Shown: positions 16,784 to 25,172, numbered from the stretch's first letter. The stretch is 64,000 nucleotides of DNA from Tumebacillus flagellatus (GCF_000714935.1 NZ_JMIR01000011.1:37991-101990), one strand, 5' to 3'. A program made the numbers and translations. The notes: generated by a model not told the origin, from the letters alone.

Positions 16784-18627
16784 TCGGGATGGGGGGAACC
16801 GAACAAGAGATTCGCATGAAAGATGTGCTCCGATCGTTTCGGAATTGGGGTCAATTGTTTCGCTTGATCTGGAATGCGAACCCCGGCTATCTGATTCAAA
16901 TCACGGTGCTCTATCTCTTGTTGGGGACAGCTCCTTTTTTGACGCTGGCGGCGACGCAACACCTGATCAACGCCGTCGTGTCAGCCGTGTCCGATGGAAC
17001 CCGGGACGTATACAGCGCCTTTGCGTGGTTTGTCGGGGTCACGGCGTTCCAGCAAGGTTTAACCCTCGCCAAAACGTACTACGAAGGACTCTTCCAGCAG
17101 TTGATTTCCAATACCGTGCAGGAAAAACTGATGGAAAAAGCTCTGACGCTCGGGCTCGCCGATATGGAGAACACCGCGGTGCAAGAACAACTGAAACGGG
17201 CGCAACAGGACATGCTGTTCCGCCCGTACCAGATGTTTACGCAAATGCTCGGGGTCTTGAACAACCTCGTCACCTTGATCAGCACGATGCTGTTCTTGAT
17301 CGCGTGGAAATGGTGGGTCGTGTTGGTGCTGGGCGCGACGACGGGCGTTTCTTTTTTCACGATTCTGCGCGTCAACCGCGAGCAGTTTTTGATCGCCTTT
17401 CAGCGGGCACCCAAATACCGGGAAGCGTGGTACTACAGCTTCCTCCTCACGCTTGACAAGGCGTTCAAGGAGATCCGCCTGTACCAACTGGGCACTTTTT
17501 TCCTCGACAAATTCAAAACGATCTATCGAGATTTCTACGTCGTGGACCGCCGGATCGCCAAAAAGCGTCTGGTGTGGTCCAGCGGGAATCAAGCGTTGAA
17601 CCTGTTGAGTCTCGCCGGCATGATCTTCCTCGCCGTTCGGGAAGCGTTCCAAAAAATGATCGGGGTCGGAAACCTGTACGGTTATGTGCAGGCGATCACG
17701 CTGACTCAAACCAGCGCGCAGACGGTGTTTGACAACGTCCTGTCGATCTGCCAGCACAACTTGTATATTGAACAACTGTTCGTGTTTCTGTCTTTGCCGT
17801 CCTCCGAGCCGACGCTGCAGCGAAAAACGACGGTCAACGGGGAGGCGAAGCGGCCCTTGGAGACCATCGAAAGCATGGAGTTCCGCCGGGTTTCGTTCAC
17901 CTATCCGGGCACGAAACGGGAAGTCCTGCGCGATGTGAGTTTCACGCTCCGCCGGGGCGAGTGCATCGCGATCGTCGGGCGCAACGGTTCGGGCAAAACC
18001 ACTCTCACCAAACTCATGACCCAGCTCTACGAGGGGTACGAGGGCGAAATCCTGGTCAACGGAGAACCGGCGGACACGTGGGACATGGAGCGGTTGCAGA
18101 AGCGCATCGGCGTGGTGTTCCAAGACTTCATGCAATATGAGATGTCGGTGCGTCTTAACATCGGGCTTGGCAATCTGGACGTGCTGGATGACGATGAAAA
18201 ACTGTTGCACGCCAGCGACTCCACGGGGATCGGCGATTTCGTTCGCAACCTGCCGAAACAATTGAACACCGATCTCGGCCGCTGGGTGGTCAAAGGCGAG
18301 CAGTTGTCGGGAGGCCAATGGCAACGAATCGCCATCGCGCGTGCGTTCGCCCGCGACGCCGACCTGTACGTATTGGACGAGCCGAACTCCGCGCTGGACC
18401 CCATTGCGGAAAACGAAGTGTTTGAGAAGATCCGTAACTTGCTGCAGGATCGGTTGGGTGTTTTCATCGCCCACCGCTTGGCAAGTGCCCGGTTTGCCGA
18501 CATGATCTTGGTTATGGACAACGGTCAAGTGATCGAGCAGGGAACACACGAGGAATTGATGGAACAAAACGGCACCTACGCCGAGATGTACCGTGTGCAA
18601 AACAATCTCTATGAGGTGAAAGCATGA
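16780..18627 (+). CDS. lanT: ABC transporter for lanthipeptide export (LanT)
   Basis: 615 aa half-transporter: an N-terminal six-helix membrane domain (about 30-330) and a C-terminal ATPase. Walker A GRNGSGKTT is at about 399-407, the signature LSGGQ at about 508, Walker B LYVLDEPNSALD, and the H-loop His in FIAHRLASAR. There is no N-terminal C39 peptidase domain, as expected for class I systems, so it exports without cutting the leader. The GTG start overlaps the lanB stop (GTGA), with GGAGGG 8 nt upstream, and its own stop overlaps lanC (ATGA). Export of the modified peptides is inferred from position. Confidence 0.93.
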   Translation: MIGMGGTEQEIRMKDVLRSFRNWGQLFRLIWNANPGYLIQITVLYLLLGTAPFLTLAATQHLINAVVSAVSDGTRDVYSAFAWFVGVTAFQQGLTLAKTYYEGLFQQLISNTVQEKLMEKALTLGLADMENTAVQEQLKRAQQDMLFRPYQMFTQMLGVLNNLVTLISTMLFLIAWKWWVVLVLGATTGVSFFTILRVNREQFLIAFQRAPKYREAWYYSFLLTLDKAFKEIRLYQLGTFFLDKFKTIYRDFYVVDRRIAKKRLVWSSGNQALNLLSLAGMIFLAVREAFQKMIGVGNLYGYVQAITLTQTSAQTVFDNVLSICQHNLYIEQLFVFLSLPSSEPTLQRKTTVNGEAKRPLETIESMEFRRVSFTYPGTKREVLRDVSFTLRRGECIAIVGRNGSGKTTLTKLMTQLYEGYEGEILVNGEPADTWDMERLQKRIGVVFQDFMQYEMSVRLNIGLGNLDVLDDDEKLLHASDSTGIGDFVRNLPKQLNTDLGRWVVKGEQLSGGQWQRIAIARAFARDADLYVLDEPNSALDPIAENEVFEKIRNLLQDRLGVFIAHRLASARFADMILVMDNGQVIEQGTHEELMEQNGTYAEMYRVQNNLYEVKA

Positions 18628-19970
18628 GCGATGTACAAATGCCTAAACGCGCCTGGAAGCCGCTGGCTGACGAGCAGTTGCGACAAAAAATCGAAGAGAC
18701 CGTCAAAAACTACGTGGAACTCTTGCGCGACCCTTCCAAACTTCCAAGCCCCACTTCGGGACGATTCTACCCGCTCTCGCTGGGAAGCGGATTCCCGGGG
18801 CTGTGTCTGCTGTTTGGCGAACTGGACCGTCTGGAGCCGGAAGCCGGATGGGACCTCGTCGGGCATCAGATGTTGCTCGGAGTGCAACAAGCCATCCATC
18901 AGTATGGGATTCCAACGCTCGATCTCTGGGGCGGGAACGCCGGCCTCCTGATGGGCATCCGGGCTCTGTCGCGCGGCGGCACACGCTATCAGAGCATGAT
19001 GGAGTCCATGAACCGATTTGCAGCGGAACAGCTTCCGGCTTTCCTCGACGAACGGATGGCTCGCATGTCCAGCGATTTGCGGCCTACCGACTATGATACG
19101 ATGGGCGGGATCACCGGGGTCGGACGGTACCTGCTGGCTTTCCGGGACGAACTCATGTTGCAACCGGTGTTGGAGAGCGTTTTGCGCTATCTGATTGCGT
19201 TAAGCGGCGACAAGGAGCTTGAGGGGGAACAAGTTCCGATGTGGCACATCTTGCCCCACAATCATTTCCTCGAAATCGAACGCGAGCAATACAAGCAAGG
19301 CTCGTTCAATTTGGGCGTCTCCCACGGGATGGCAGCTCCGATGGGACTCCTCGCCTTGGCGAAGTTGCACGGCGTGGAAACAGCGGGGCAGGACGCGGCG
19401 ATCCGCCGCTATGCGGAATGGTTGATCGAGCAGAAGCGGGAAGATGAGTACGGCATCTACTGGCCGGGCCGCCTCGCGAAGGAAGTGCTTGCAAACGGAC
19501 GGGGAGAGGGGAACGTGATGCCTCCGAATGAATCCTGGTGCTACGGGGGACCCAGCATCGCGCGTCAACTGTGGTTTGCGGGAACGGCGCTTGGGGAGAC
19601 GGCGTGGCGGGAACTTGCCGTGGAAGCGGCTCTGGCGTCCTATCAACGACCGTTTGAAAAAACCGGCTTGCATGCCCCGAACTTCTGCCACGGCATCGCC
19701 GGTACTGCGTATATGGCGCAAGTCATGTACGCCGAGACAGGGCGCGAACTGTTTGCACAAGCGCGGGATCAACTCGTGAAGCGGGTGTTGGAGCGATTTG
19801 AAAACGAGATGGAGTACGGCGTCTATGAGCTCACGCGCGAACCGGACGGCACCCAGCGCAAATTGAGCAGACCGGGCTTGCTGGACGGCTTGGCGGGGAC
19901 GTTGCTCGTATTGACCAGTATGCTGGCCGAAGAAGCGCCGGAATGGGATGCGGTGTTTTTGCTTTCGTAA
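18624..19970 (+). CDS. lanC: Lanthipeptide cyclase LanC
   Basis: 448 aa zinc enzyme that adds Cys thiols to dehydrated Ser/Thr to form (methyl)lanthionine. The alpha/alpha toroid repeats are visible through Gly-rich turns. Zinc ligands: Cys of NESWCYGGPS (about 308) and Cys-His of NFCHGIAGTAYM (about 355-356). The active-site region NLGVSHGMAAPMGLL is present. ATG overlaps the end of lanT. It is the only cyclase for fourteen diverse precursors, so it must tolerate many ring sizes. Confidence 0.95.
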   Translation: MSDVQMPKRAWKPLADEQLRQKIEETVKNYVELLRDPSKLPSPTSGRFYPLSLGSGFPGLCLLFGELDRLEPEAGWDLVGHQMLLGVQQAIHQYGIPTLDLWGGNAGLLMGIRALSRGGTRYQSMMESMNRFAAEQLPAFLDERMARMSSDLRPTDYDTMGGITGVGRYLLAFRDELMLQPVLESVLRYLIALSGDKELEGEQVPMWHILPHNHFLEIEREQYKQGSFNLGVSHGMAAPMGLLALAKLHGVETAGQDAAIRRYAEWLIEQKREDEYGIYWPGRLAKEVLANGRGEGNVMPPNESWCYGGPSIARQLWFAGTALGETAWRELAVEAALASYQRPFEKTGLHAPNFCHGIAGTAYMAQVMYAETGRELFAQARDQLVKRVLERFENEMEYGVYELTREPDGTQRKLSRPGLLDGLAGTLLVLTSMLAEEAPEWDAVFLLS

Positions 19971-20051
19971 TTTATTCTTGAAAATCTTACCTTTCTCATT
20001 CGGACAAAAGGATTTTCTCAATAAAAAATTTCAATATATTGTGTTTTTATA

Positions 20052-20080
20052 TTGAATATATTTGAGTAATGGTCTATAAT
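20052..20080 (+). promoter_or_regulatory. Lanthipeptide promoter P4
   Basis: TTGAAT (20052-20057), 17 bp, TATAAT (20075-20080), an almost ideal sigma-A promoter. The leader down to precursor 14 is about 95 nt and again contains CATTTAACA, with GTTTG/CAAAC and GTGTG/CACAC pairing options. The 211 bp between lanC and precursor 14 contain no other gene. Confidence 0.85.
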
Positions 20081-20181
20081 CAAAATGTGAACTCCAGTTT
20101 GTGTGTGCATTTAACAAACCAAACTCACACAACAACTCAGAAACGCATTCGATACCATTCCACTAGAAAGGAGGATGCTAA

Positions 20182-20325
20182 ATGGAAAACATGTTCGAAC
20201 TCGACGTTCAAGTCTCGAAAAGCCAACCTTCTGCCTCTATGAACCAAGCTGGGGGCACGTTCCTCGGTTCGAGCATCTGCTCGTGGAATACGATCGGCGG
20301 ATGCACCGAATACGATGCTATGTAA
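20182..20325 (+). CDS. lanA: Lanthipeptide precursor 14 (downstream, own promoter)
   Basis: 47 aa. Leader MENMFELDVQV, with Asn3 and Glu6 instead of Gln and Asp. Core ends GSSICSWNTIGGCTEYDAM. Cys at 33 and 41; Ser/Thr at 12, 14, 17, 19, 26, 30, 31, 34, 37 and 42. Related to precursors 3-5 through SG-x-C spacing and the Asp-Ala-Met tail of precursor 4. Separated from the others by lanBTC and carries its own promoter and terminator, so it can be expressed independently. AAAGGAGG precedes the ATG. Confidence 0.92.
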   Translation: MENMFELDVQVSKSQPSASMNQAGGTFLGSSICSWNTIGGCTEYDAM

Positions 20326-20363
20326 GCTTGACTCCCTAAATTGCCAGTGCAAGTAAGAACGTG

Positions 20364-20403
20364 CCATCACCAGTTCTGTTCCAGAACTGGTGATGGTTTT
20401 TAA
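20364..20403 (+). terminator. Terminator after precursor 14, twin of the lanB hairpin
   Basis: CCATCACCAGTTCT, loop GTTCC, AGAACTGGTGATGG and a T run. Together with the preceding AACGTG it matches the hairpin at 13587 in almost every base, with compensatory differences in the stem. Confidence 0.92.
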
Positions 20404-20416
20404 ATTCAGATGAAAC

Positions 20417-20451
20417 AAAAAGGCATTCCTCTTCAACGAGGAATGCCTTTT
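20417..20451. terminator. Bidirectional terminator before brnQ end
   Basis: AAAAAGGCATTCCTC and GAGGAATGCCTTTT flank a 6-nt loop. It serves as terminator of brnQ on the minus strand and backs up the plus-strand lanthipeptide terminator. Confidence 0.9.
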
Positions 20452-20455
20452 GGAG

Positions 20456-21751
20456 CTACACGGATTGTTTCACTCTCTGGCGAATCGGCCGAGTGAACAG
20501 GGCGAGCACCAGCGCAACTGTTGCGGGGAGTATCCACCCGAGGCCTTGAGGTTGCAGCGGAAGTTCGGTGAACATGGAAGGGTACACCAGATTCAGCAGC
20601 GAGAACACGGCGACCGTCCACGCCGTCCACGGGTACACGCGGGTGTTTCCTTTCCAGAGTCGATCTGTCAACGCCAACAGGATGAGCACGATCGCGATCG
20701 GGTAGAGTACACCGAACAACGGGACGGAGAATTTCAAAATCGCGTTCAGCCCCAAATTCGCCACGCCGAGCGAAGCGAGGGCGAGCAAGTTGACGCAGGT
20801 CTTGTACGACAAGCGCGGGAACAAGCCGGCGAAGAATTGACCGCACGAAGTGGTCAGCCCGATGGATACGCAGAGGCAGGCGATGGTGAACACCGCGCCG
20901 AGCAGCACCATGCCGTACGCGCCAAACAGGTGGTTCATGAGGTACGTCAACACTTGCGCCCCGTTGTCCGCCTTGCCGTACGATGCGCTGGAAGCGCCCA
21001 AAAAACCCAAGATTAAGTAGATCACCATCAAGAGCGCTCCGGCCCCGAGACCGGAGATGATCATGTAGCGTGAAATCTTCTTGTCGTTGTCCACGCCTTT
21101 CGAACGCAGGGTATTGGCGATCACGATGCCAAACGCCAGCGCAGCAAGGGCGTCACCGGTTTGGTAGCCGTCGAGAATCCCTTGGAACACCGGATGTTCG
21201 ATATAAGCACCTGTCGCAACCCCGGTCGGTCCCGACGGGGAGAACAGGCTTTTCAGCACCACGATGCCAATCAATGCCAGCAAAAGGGGAGTCAGCAGTT
21301 TGCCGAAGCGTTCCACCAGTTTGGACGGGTTGTGGCTCAACCAAAGCACGATGCCAAAAAAGAGAAGGGAGTAGAAAAACAACGCCGTTGTATTCTGCTG
21401 CCAGTCGGTCGGGAGAAACGGGTGCATCCCCATCTCAAACGCCAAACTGCCCGCACGCGGAATCGCGAGGCATGGTCCGATGCACAGGTAGATCAAAAAC
21501 AAAAACACCCGCGCAAATGAAGGATGCACGCGGCGAGCAAGAATTTCAAAACCGCCCGCTTTGGAAATCGCGAGCACCCCGAGGATCGGCAAGCCGACGG
21601 CGGAGAAGATGAATCCGATCAAGGCAAACGGCACGTGAGAGCCCGCTTGATACCCCAACAGCGGAGGAAAGATCAAGTTCCCGGCTCCGAAAAACATGGA
21701 AAACAACAGGAAGCTAAGCAGTACGAGGTCTTTTTTTGACAAGCCGTTCAT
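20456..21751 (-). CDS. brnQ: Branched-chain amino acid:cation symporter BrnQ
   Basis: 431 aa, about twelve membrane helices. Imports Leu, Ile and Val with a cation. The N-terminus LSFLLFSMFFGAGNLIFPPLLG is the LIVCS family signature (a shorter core MFFGAGNLIFPP is invariant), and length is normal. ATG 21751 follows AAAGGAG. A CodY-like box lies just upstream, fitting nitrogen/branched-chain control. Confidence 0.94.
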   Translation of the reverse strand: MNGLSKKDLVLLSFLLFSMFFGAGNLIFPPLLGYQAGSHVPFALIGFIFSAVGLPILGVLAISKAGGFEILARRVHPSFARVFLFLIYLCIGPCLAIPRAGSLAFEMGMHPFLPTDWQQNTTALFFYSLLFFGIVLWLSHNPSKLVERFGKLLTPLLLALIGIVVLKSLFSPSGPTGVATGAYIEHPVFQGILDGYQTGDALAALAFGIVIANTLRSKGVDNDKKISRYMIISGLGAGALLMVIYLILGFLGASSASYGKADNGAQVLTYLMNHLFGAYGMVLLGAVFTIACLCVSIGLTTSCGQFFAGLFPRLSYKTCVNLLALASLGVANLGLNAILKFSVPLFGVLYPIAIVLILLALTDRLWKGNTRVYPWTAWTVAVFSLLNLVYPSMFTELPLQPQGLGWILPATVALVLALFTRPIRQRVKQSV

Positions 21752-21781
21752 AACAATCTCCTTTTGGGTACGTCTTTGGGC

Positions 21782-21796
21782 ATTTTTCAGAAACTT
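21782..21796. promoter_or_regulatory. CodY-like operator upstream of brnQ
   Basis: ATTTTTCAGAAACTT differs from the CodY consensus AATTTTCWGAAAATT at two of 15 positions. It is 31-45 nt upstream of the brnQ start. brnQ is a classic CodY target in Bacillus. Confidence 0.55.
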
Positions 21797-21982
21797 TAAT
21801 CTCTATATCCATATTTAATAAATCCAATCGATATTTCTGATCATTATACACTTTGGTGCGAGCAGGGGCAATGATGTTTTTACTTCCTCCTCAACGTCCG
21901 ATAATATATATTATGTGAACTAGAAACAAAAAAAGGACACGGAGACAAATCACGGTCTCGCAGCGTGACTTCATTCATTGTA

Positions 21983-22045
21983 TTGACAGCCGTTTCCGGC
22001 AGGTGTACTATCTCCGTATATTCAAAGAATCAAATATTCAAAGAA
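21983..22045 (+). promoter_or_regulatory. sulP-arsR promoter with phased direct repeats
   Basis: TTGACA (21983-21988), 17 bp, TACTAT (22006-22011) is a strong sigma-A promoter. Just downstream, ATATTCAAAGAA occurs twice exactly (22018-22029 and 22034-22045), 16 bp apart, at the transcription start. This is a likely operator for the ArsR-type regulator encoded at the end of the operon. The remaining 21797-21982 shows only an AT palindrome at 21901-21914. Confidence 0.65.
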
Positions 22046-22057
22046 GAAGGCGAGACC

Positions 22058-23662
22058 ATGCGAACGTATTCCCTGCAGAACTTGAAGCGAGACCTCGTCT
22101 CGGGCCTGATTGTCGGCATCATCGCGATCCCTTTGGGGATGGGGTTTGCGATCGCTTCCGGCGTCAAACCTGAGTACGGCATCTACACCACGATCTTCGC
22201 AGGCGCACTGATTTCTATGTTCAGCGGGTCGAAATTTCAGATCGGCGGGCCGACGGGTGCTTTTATTCCGATTTTGTTTGGCATCGTCATGGCGTACGGC
22301 TATGAGAAGCTGTTGACCGCAGGCTTTCTGGCGGGCATTTTGCTCGTGCTGATGGGGGTCTTTCGGCTCGGGAATCTCATCAAGTTCATCCCGCGTCCGG
22401 TGACGATCGGGTTTACGGCGGGCATCGCCGTGACGATTTTCTCCGGGCAAATCGCGAACTTTCTGGGGCTTGCCAACTTGCCGAAACATGAGCAGTTTTT
22501 GGCGAACATGAAGGAAATTCTCATGCATCTCCCCGCCTTGCATATGCAGAGCGTGTGGACCGCCCTCATCTGCTTGACCGTGATCCTGTTCACGCCGAAG
22601 GTATTTCCGAAAGTTCCCGGCGCGCTGCTCGGGATCTTGATTTCAAGTTTGATCGCCGCTTGGCTGTACCCCGGCGAAGTGGCGACGATCGGCTCGACAT
22701 TTGGCGACATCCCCGGCAAACTGCCGCAGTTTCAGATGATCCATCTGGATGGGACGACAATCATCTCCCTCCTCCCTCCTGCTTGTCTGATCGCATTTCT
22801 CGGCGGCATCGAGTCGCTGTTGACCGCAGTGGTGGCGGACGGTATGACCGGAACGAAACACAACAGCAACAAGGAACTGATCGGCCAAGGCATTGCCAAT
22901 ATGATCACGCCGCTGTTCGGGGGGATTCCTGCGACCGGCGCGATTGCGAGAACCGCTACAAACATTCGTTCCGGGGCCGTGTCACGCGTGTCCGGTGTCA
23001 CGCACAGTTTGGTGGTTTTAAGCACCTTGCTGCTGTTTGCACCCTGCGCGTCGAGCATTCCGCTCGCCAGCATGGCGCCGGTATTGATGGTGGTGGCGTG
23101 GAACATGAGCGAACGTCGTGAGTTCGGGCACATCTTGCGCTCGAAGACCGCCGATTCCTTGGTGTTGGTGGTGACGTTCGGCTTGACCGTGCTGACGAGC
23201 CTCACCGTCGCGGTGGCTGTCGGGCTTGGGATGTCGATTCTTTTTTTCACAAAGCGGATGAGCGAACATCTGATCGTGACGCATCGCCATCACAGTCCGG
23301 AGATTCGCATCTTCCACATCGAGGGGCCGCTGTTCTTCGGAGCGGCGCAAAGTTTTGAAGCTTCCGTTTTGAAGTTGGCCCCGCAGGAACACGCCGTTTG
23401 CGTGTTTCAGTTGGATCGAGTGCCGTTTATCGACATGACAGGAGCCGCCAACCTGAAAAACATCGTGGTCGATCTGACGGAGCAGGGCCGCGTCGTTTTG
23501 CTTACCGAACTTTCCGACCAACCAAAAGACCTGTTACGAAAAACCGGATTGTATGACATAATTGGAGAAGATCACCTCTTTGATCACACCGAGGAAGCTG
23601 TCCAGTACGCCCTCACCCACATACAATCGCACCGCGAGACTGCCCACGCGATTCACCCCTAG
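22058..23662 (+). CDS. SulP-family anion transporter with STAS domain
   Basis: 534 aa. Ten to fourteen membrane helices (about 1-400) with the SulP core motif GGPTGAFIPI and an early GLIVGIIAIPLGMGFAIASG. The C-terminal STAS domain (about 425-525) includes VPFIDMTGAANLKN, where the regulatory phosphorylatable position of STAS domains lies. Family members carry sulfate, bicarbonate or other anions; the substrate cannot be chosen here. Start ATG 22058 after GAAGAAGGCGAG; upstream codons in frame lie in the promoter. An ArsR regulator follows 19 bp downstream. Confidence 0.9.
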   Translation: MRTYSLQNLKRDLVSGLIVGIIAIPLGMGFAIASGVKPEYGIYTTIFAGALISMFSGSKFQIGGPTGAFIPILFGIVMAYGYEKLLTAGFLAGILLVLMGVFRLGNLIKFIPRPVTIGFTAGIAVTIFSGQIANFLGLANLPKHEQFLANMKEILMHLPALHMQSVWTALICLTVILFTPKVFPKVPGALLGILISSLIAAWLYPGEVATIGSTFGDIPGKLPQFQMIHLDGTTIISLLPPACLIAFLGGIESLLTAVVADGMTGTKHNSNKELIGQGIANMITPLFGGIPATGAIARTATNIRSGAVSRVSGVTHSLVVLSTLLLFAPCASSIPLASMAPVLMVVAWNMSERREFGHILRSKTADSLVLVVTFGLTVLTSLTVAVAVGLGMSILFFTKRMSEHLIVTHRHHSPEIRIFHIEGPLFFGAAQSFEASVLKLAPQEHAVCVFQLDRVPFIDMTGAANLKNIVVDLTEQGRVVLLTELSDQPKDLLRKTGLYDIIGEDHLFDHTEEAVQYALTHIQSHRETAHAIHP

Positions 23663-23681
23663 TTGATGAGAGGAGAATCCT

Positions 23682-24008
23682 ATGGATTTGGAAATGCAGC
23701 AATTCAAGGCCGATTTTTTCAAAGCGCTCGCGCACCCGTTGCGGATTCGCATCTTGGAACTGCTCGCCGAAGGCGACAAGAGCGTCAACGAACTGCAATC
23801 GTTGGTCGGCAGCGAAGGATCGGCGATGTCCCAACAACTGAGCGTCTTGCGCGCCAAAAACATCGTCGTCGGCACCAAGGACGGCAACCGCGTGATCTAC
23901 GCTCTGCGCGATCCGATGATCACCGAACTATTGGCGGCGGCGAAGACGATTTTCAACAACCACTTGATTGACGTTCGCAATACGTTGCATCGCATGCATA
24001 AGGAATAG
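23682..24008 (+). CDS. ArsR/SmtB-family transcription regulator
   Basis: 108-aa winged-helix protein. ALAHPLRIRILELLAEGDKSVNELQSLVG followed by MSQQLSVLRAKNIVVGTKDGNRVIYALRD is the ArsR fold with the recognition helix at about 50-65 and beta-wing. The Cys-x-Val-Cys metal site of ArsR is absent (no Cys at all), so metal sensing by that site is excluded. Similar proteins are often linked to sulP or rhodanese genes and may sense redox or ligand. Probably represses its own operon through the repeats upstream of sulP. Confidence 0.88.
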   Translation: MDLEMQQFKADFFKALAHPLRIRILELLAEGDKSVNELQSLVGSEGSAMSQQLSVLRAKNIVVGTKDGNRVIYALRDPMITELLAAAKTIFNNHLIDVRNTLHRMHKE

Positions 24009-24041
24009 AAAAAAGCCGGACGGCGGACGTCTGGCTTTTTT
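24009..24041 (+). terminator. Terminator of the sulP-arsR operon
   Basis: AAAAAAGCCGGACG, loop GCGG, ACGTCTGGC and T run; begins right after the arsR stop codon. Confidence 0.88.
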
Positions 24042-24150
24042 CCATTCCCGGTGCGGTTGCATCTGCACGGCGCATAATTTTCTTGAAAAAGGAAATTTGA
24101 AAATCCTTGCAGAATCTTACCCATTCGAAACGAGAGACAAGGAGGCGCGT

Positions 24151-24993
24151 ATGATCCGTTTGAAAAAAACGAAAGCCGTTCTTGCGGCCGCGATGCTTTT
24201 TTCCGCAACGACAGGGCTCGTTGGTTGCTCTTCCGAAGATGAAGTGCGGGGTCCGATTGCGGACTATCTGAAGAACAACTACGGGATTCAGGACTTTACG
24301 ATCTTATCAGATGAATATAACTGGTTTGAAACCGGCGATCACCAGACGCATCTACTCATTCAGAAGCCCTACCCTGCCTACGTGTATCTGGTGCTGGGGC
24401 GCGATAAGGACCGGCGGATTCAAGGCGATGATGTATACGCAGAGCTTTTTACCAGCGCATTTGCCGAACAACACCCGAGAGTGTTCGCGAAGTCGGAGGA
24501 GCTGGTGAAAAAGTATAAGCTGTTTGAGAAATCTCCGTTTTCCAAGTCCACTCCCAATGTCATCCAAGGTGATCCGTACTATTTCGTAGATACCAAACTC
24601 AAAGAGGCACAGGAAACGCAGTTGGTCGAGCAATTCAAGAAGACGCACGAAATCAAGACGGACGCCCTTCTCCCGACCCTCGAACAGGGCGATCCGGTTC
24701 AAGGCGTCGTTGATTTCACGTATTACTTCAATACGTATCACTATACAGGCGAAGTGCCCAAGGCAGACAGCCTCGTTCAGGATTTCGCCGAAAGCCGAGT
24801 GCTGCCGGAAGGGACTTTCAGCGTGAATATCAAGAGTGCGGCCATCAACGAGAACGGCGGCTCCTCCATCGGGATTGATCAGAACTACAGCAGTGTGCTG
24901 TTTCGCGTAAACGGGCAGGGCGATGTGCAGGTGCTCAAGACGGTTCACGGCGAGGATGAATATCTAAAGGCATCCTCATCGAAGGTCAAATAG
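24151..24993 (+). CDS. Putative lipoprotein, function unknown
   Basis: 280 aa. A basic N-terminus (MIRLKKTK), a hydrophobic stretch and the lipobox LVGC at about residues 24-27 predict a lipid-anchored exported protein. The mature part is hydrophilic, rich in Tyr, Asp and Lys, with no motif I can assign. ATG 24151 follows AAGGAGG. Stands alone between two terminators, so it is monocistronic. Confidence 0.82.
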   Translation: MIRLKKTKAVLAAAMLFSATTGLVGCSSEDEVRGPIADYLKNNYGIQDFTILSDEYNWFETGDHQTHLLIQKPYPAYVYLVLGRDKDRRIQGDDVYAELFTSAFAEQHPRVFAKSEELVKKYKLFEKSPFSKSTPNVIQGDPYYFVDTKLKEAQETQLVEQFKKTHEIKTDALLPTLEQGDPVQGVVDFTYYFNTYHYTGEVPKADSLVQDFAESRVLPEGTFSVNIKSAAINENGGSSIGIDQNYSSVLFRVNGQGDVQVLKTVHGEDEYLKASSSKVK

Positions 24994-25005
24994 CCGTTCC
25001 GAAAA

Positions 25006-25046
25006 AACTGGCATTCTCCTACCGGGAGGGTGCCAGTTCGTTTTTT
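25006..25046 (+). terminator. Terminator after the lipoprotein gene
   Basis: AACTGGCA and TGCCAGTT form the base of a hairpin that has a CTCC/GGAG upper stem, followed by CGTTTTTT. Confidence 0.85.
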
Positions 25047-25133
25047 ACAAAGGGACGCAACTTCTTTCGGAAGGCAGTATAAGAGCGTGTTGGTTTCCTG
25101 TAATAATGTTATGTAAAATAAAAGGCTGTTTAG

Positions 25134-25172
25134 AGAAAAACACATCCCTCAGACCGGATGTCTAAGGGATGT
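25134..25172 (-). terminator. Terminator of the aceBA operon
   Basis: ACATCCCT...AGGGATGT with an inner AGAC/GTCT stem, followed on the minus strand by GTTTTTC, 28 bp after aceA. Confidence 0.8.

Noticed and set aside
17059..18600. 513-codon open frame opposite the LanT gene
   Set aside because: Antisense shadow; the plus strand has all ABC-transporter motifs.
21901..21914. Perfect AT palindrome before sulP
   Set aside because: Short and purely A/T; no evidence that it is an operator.
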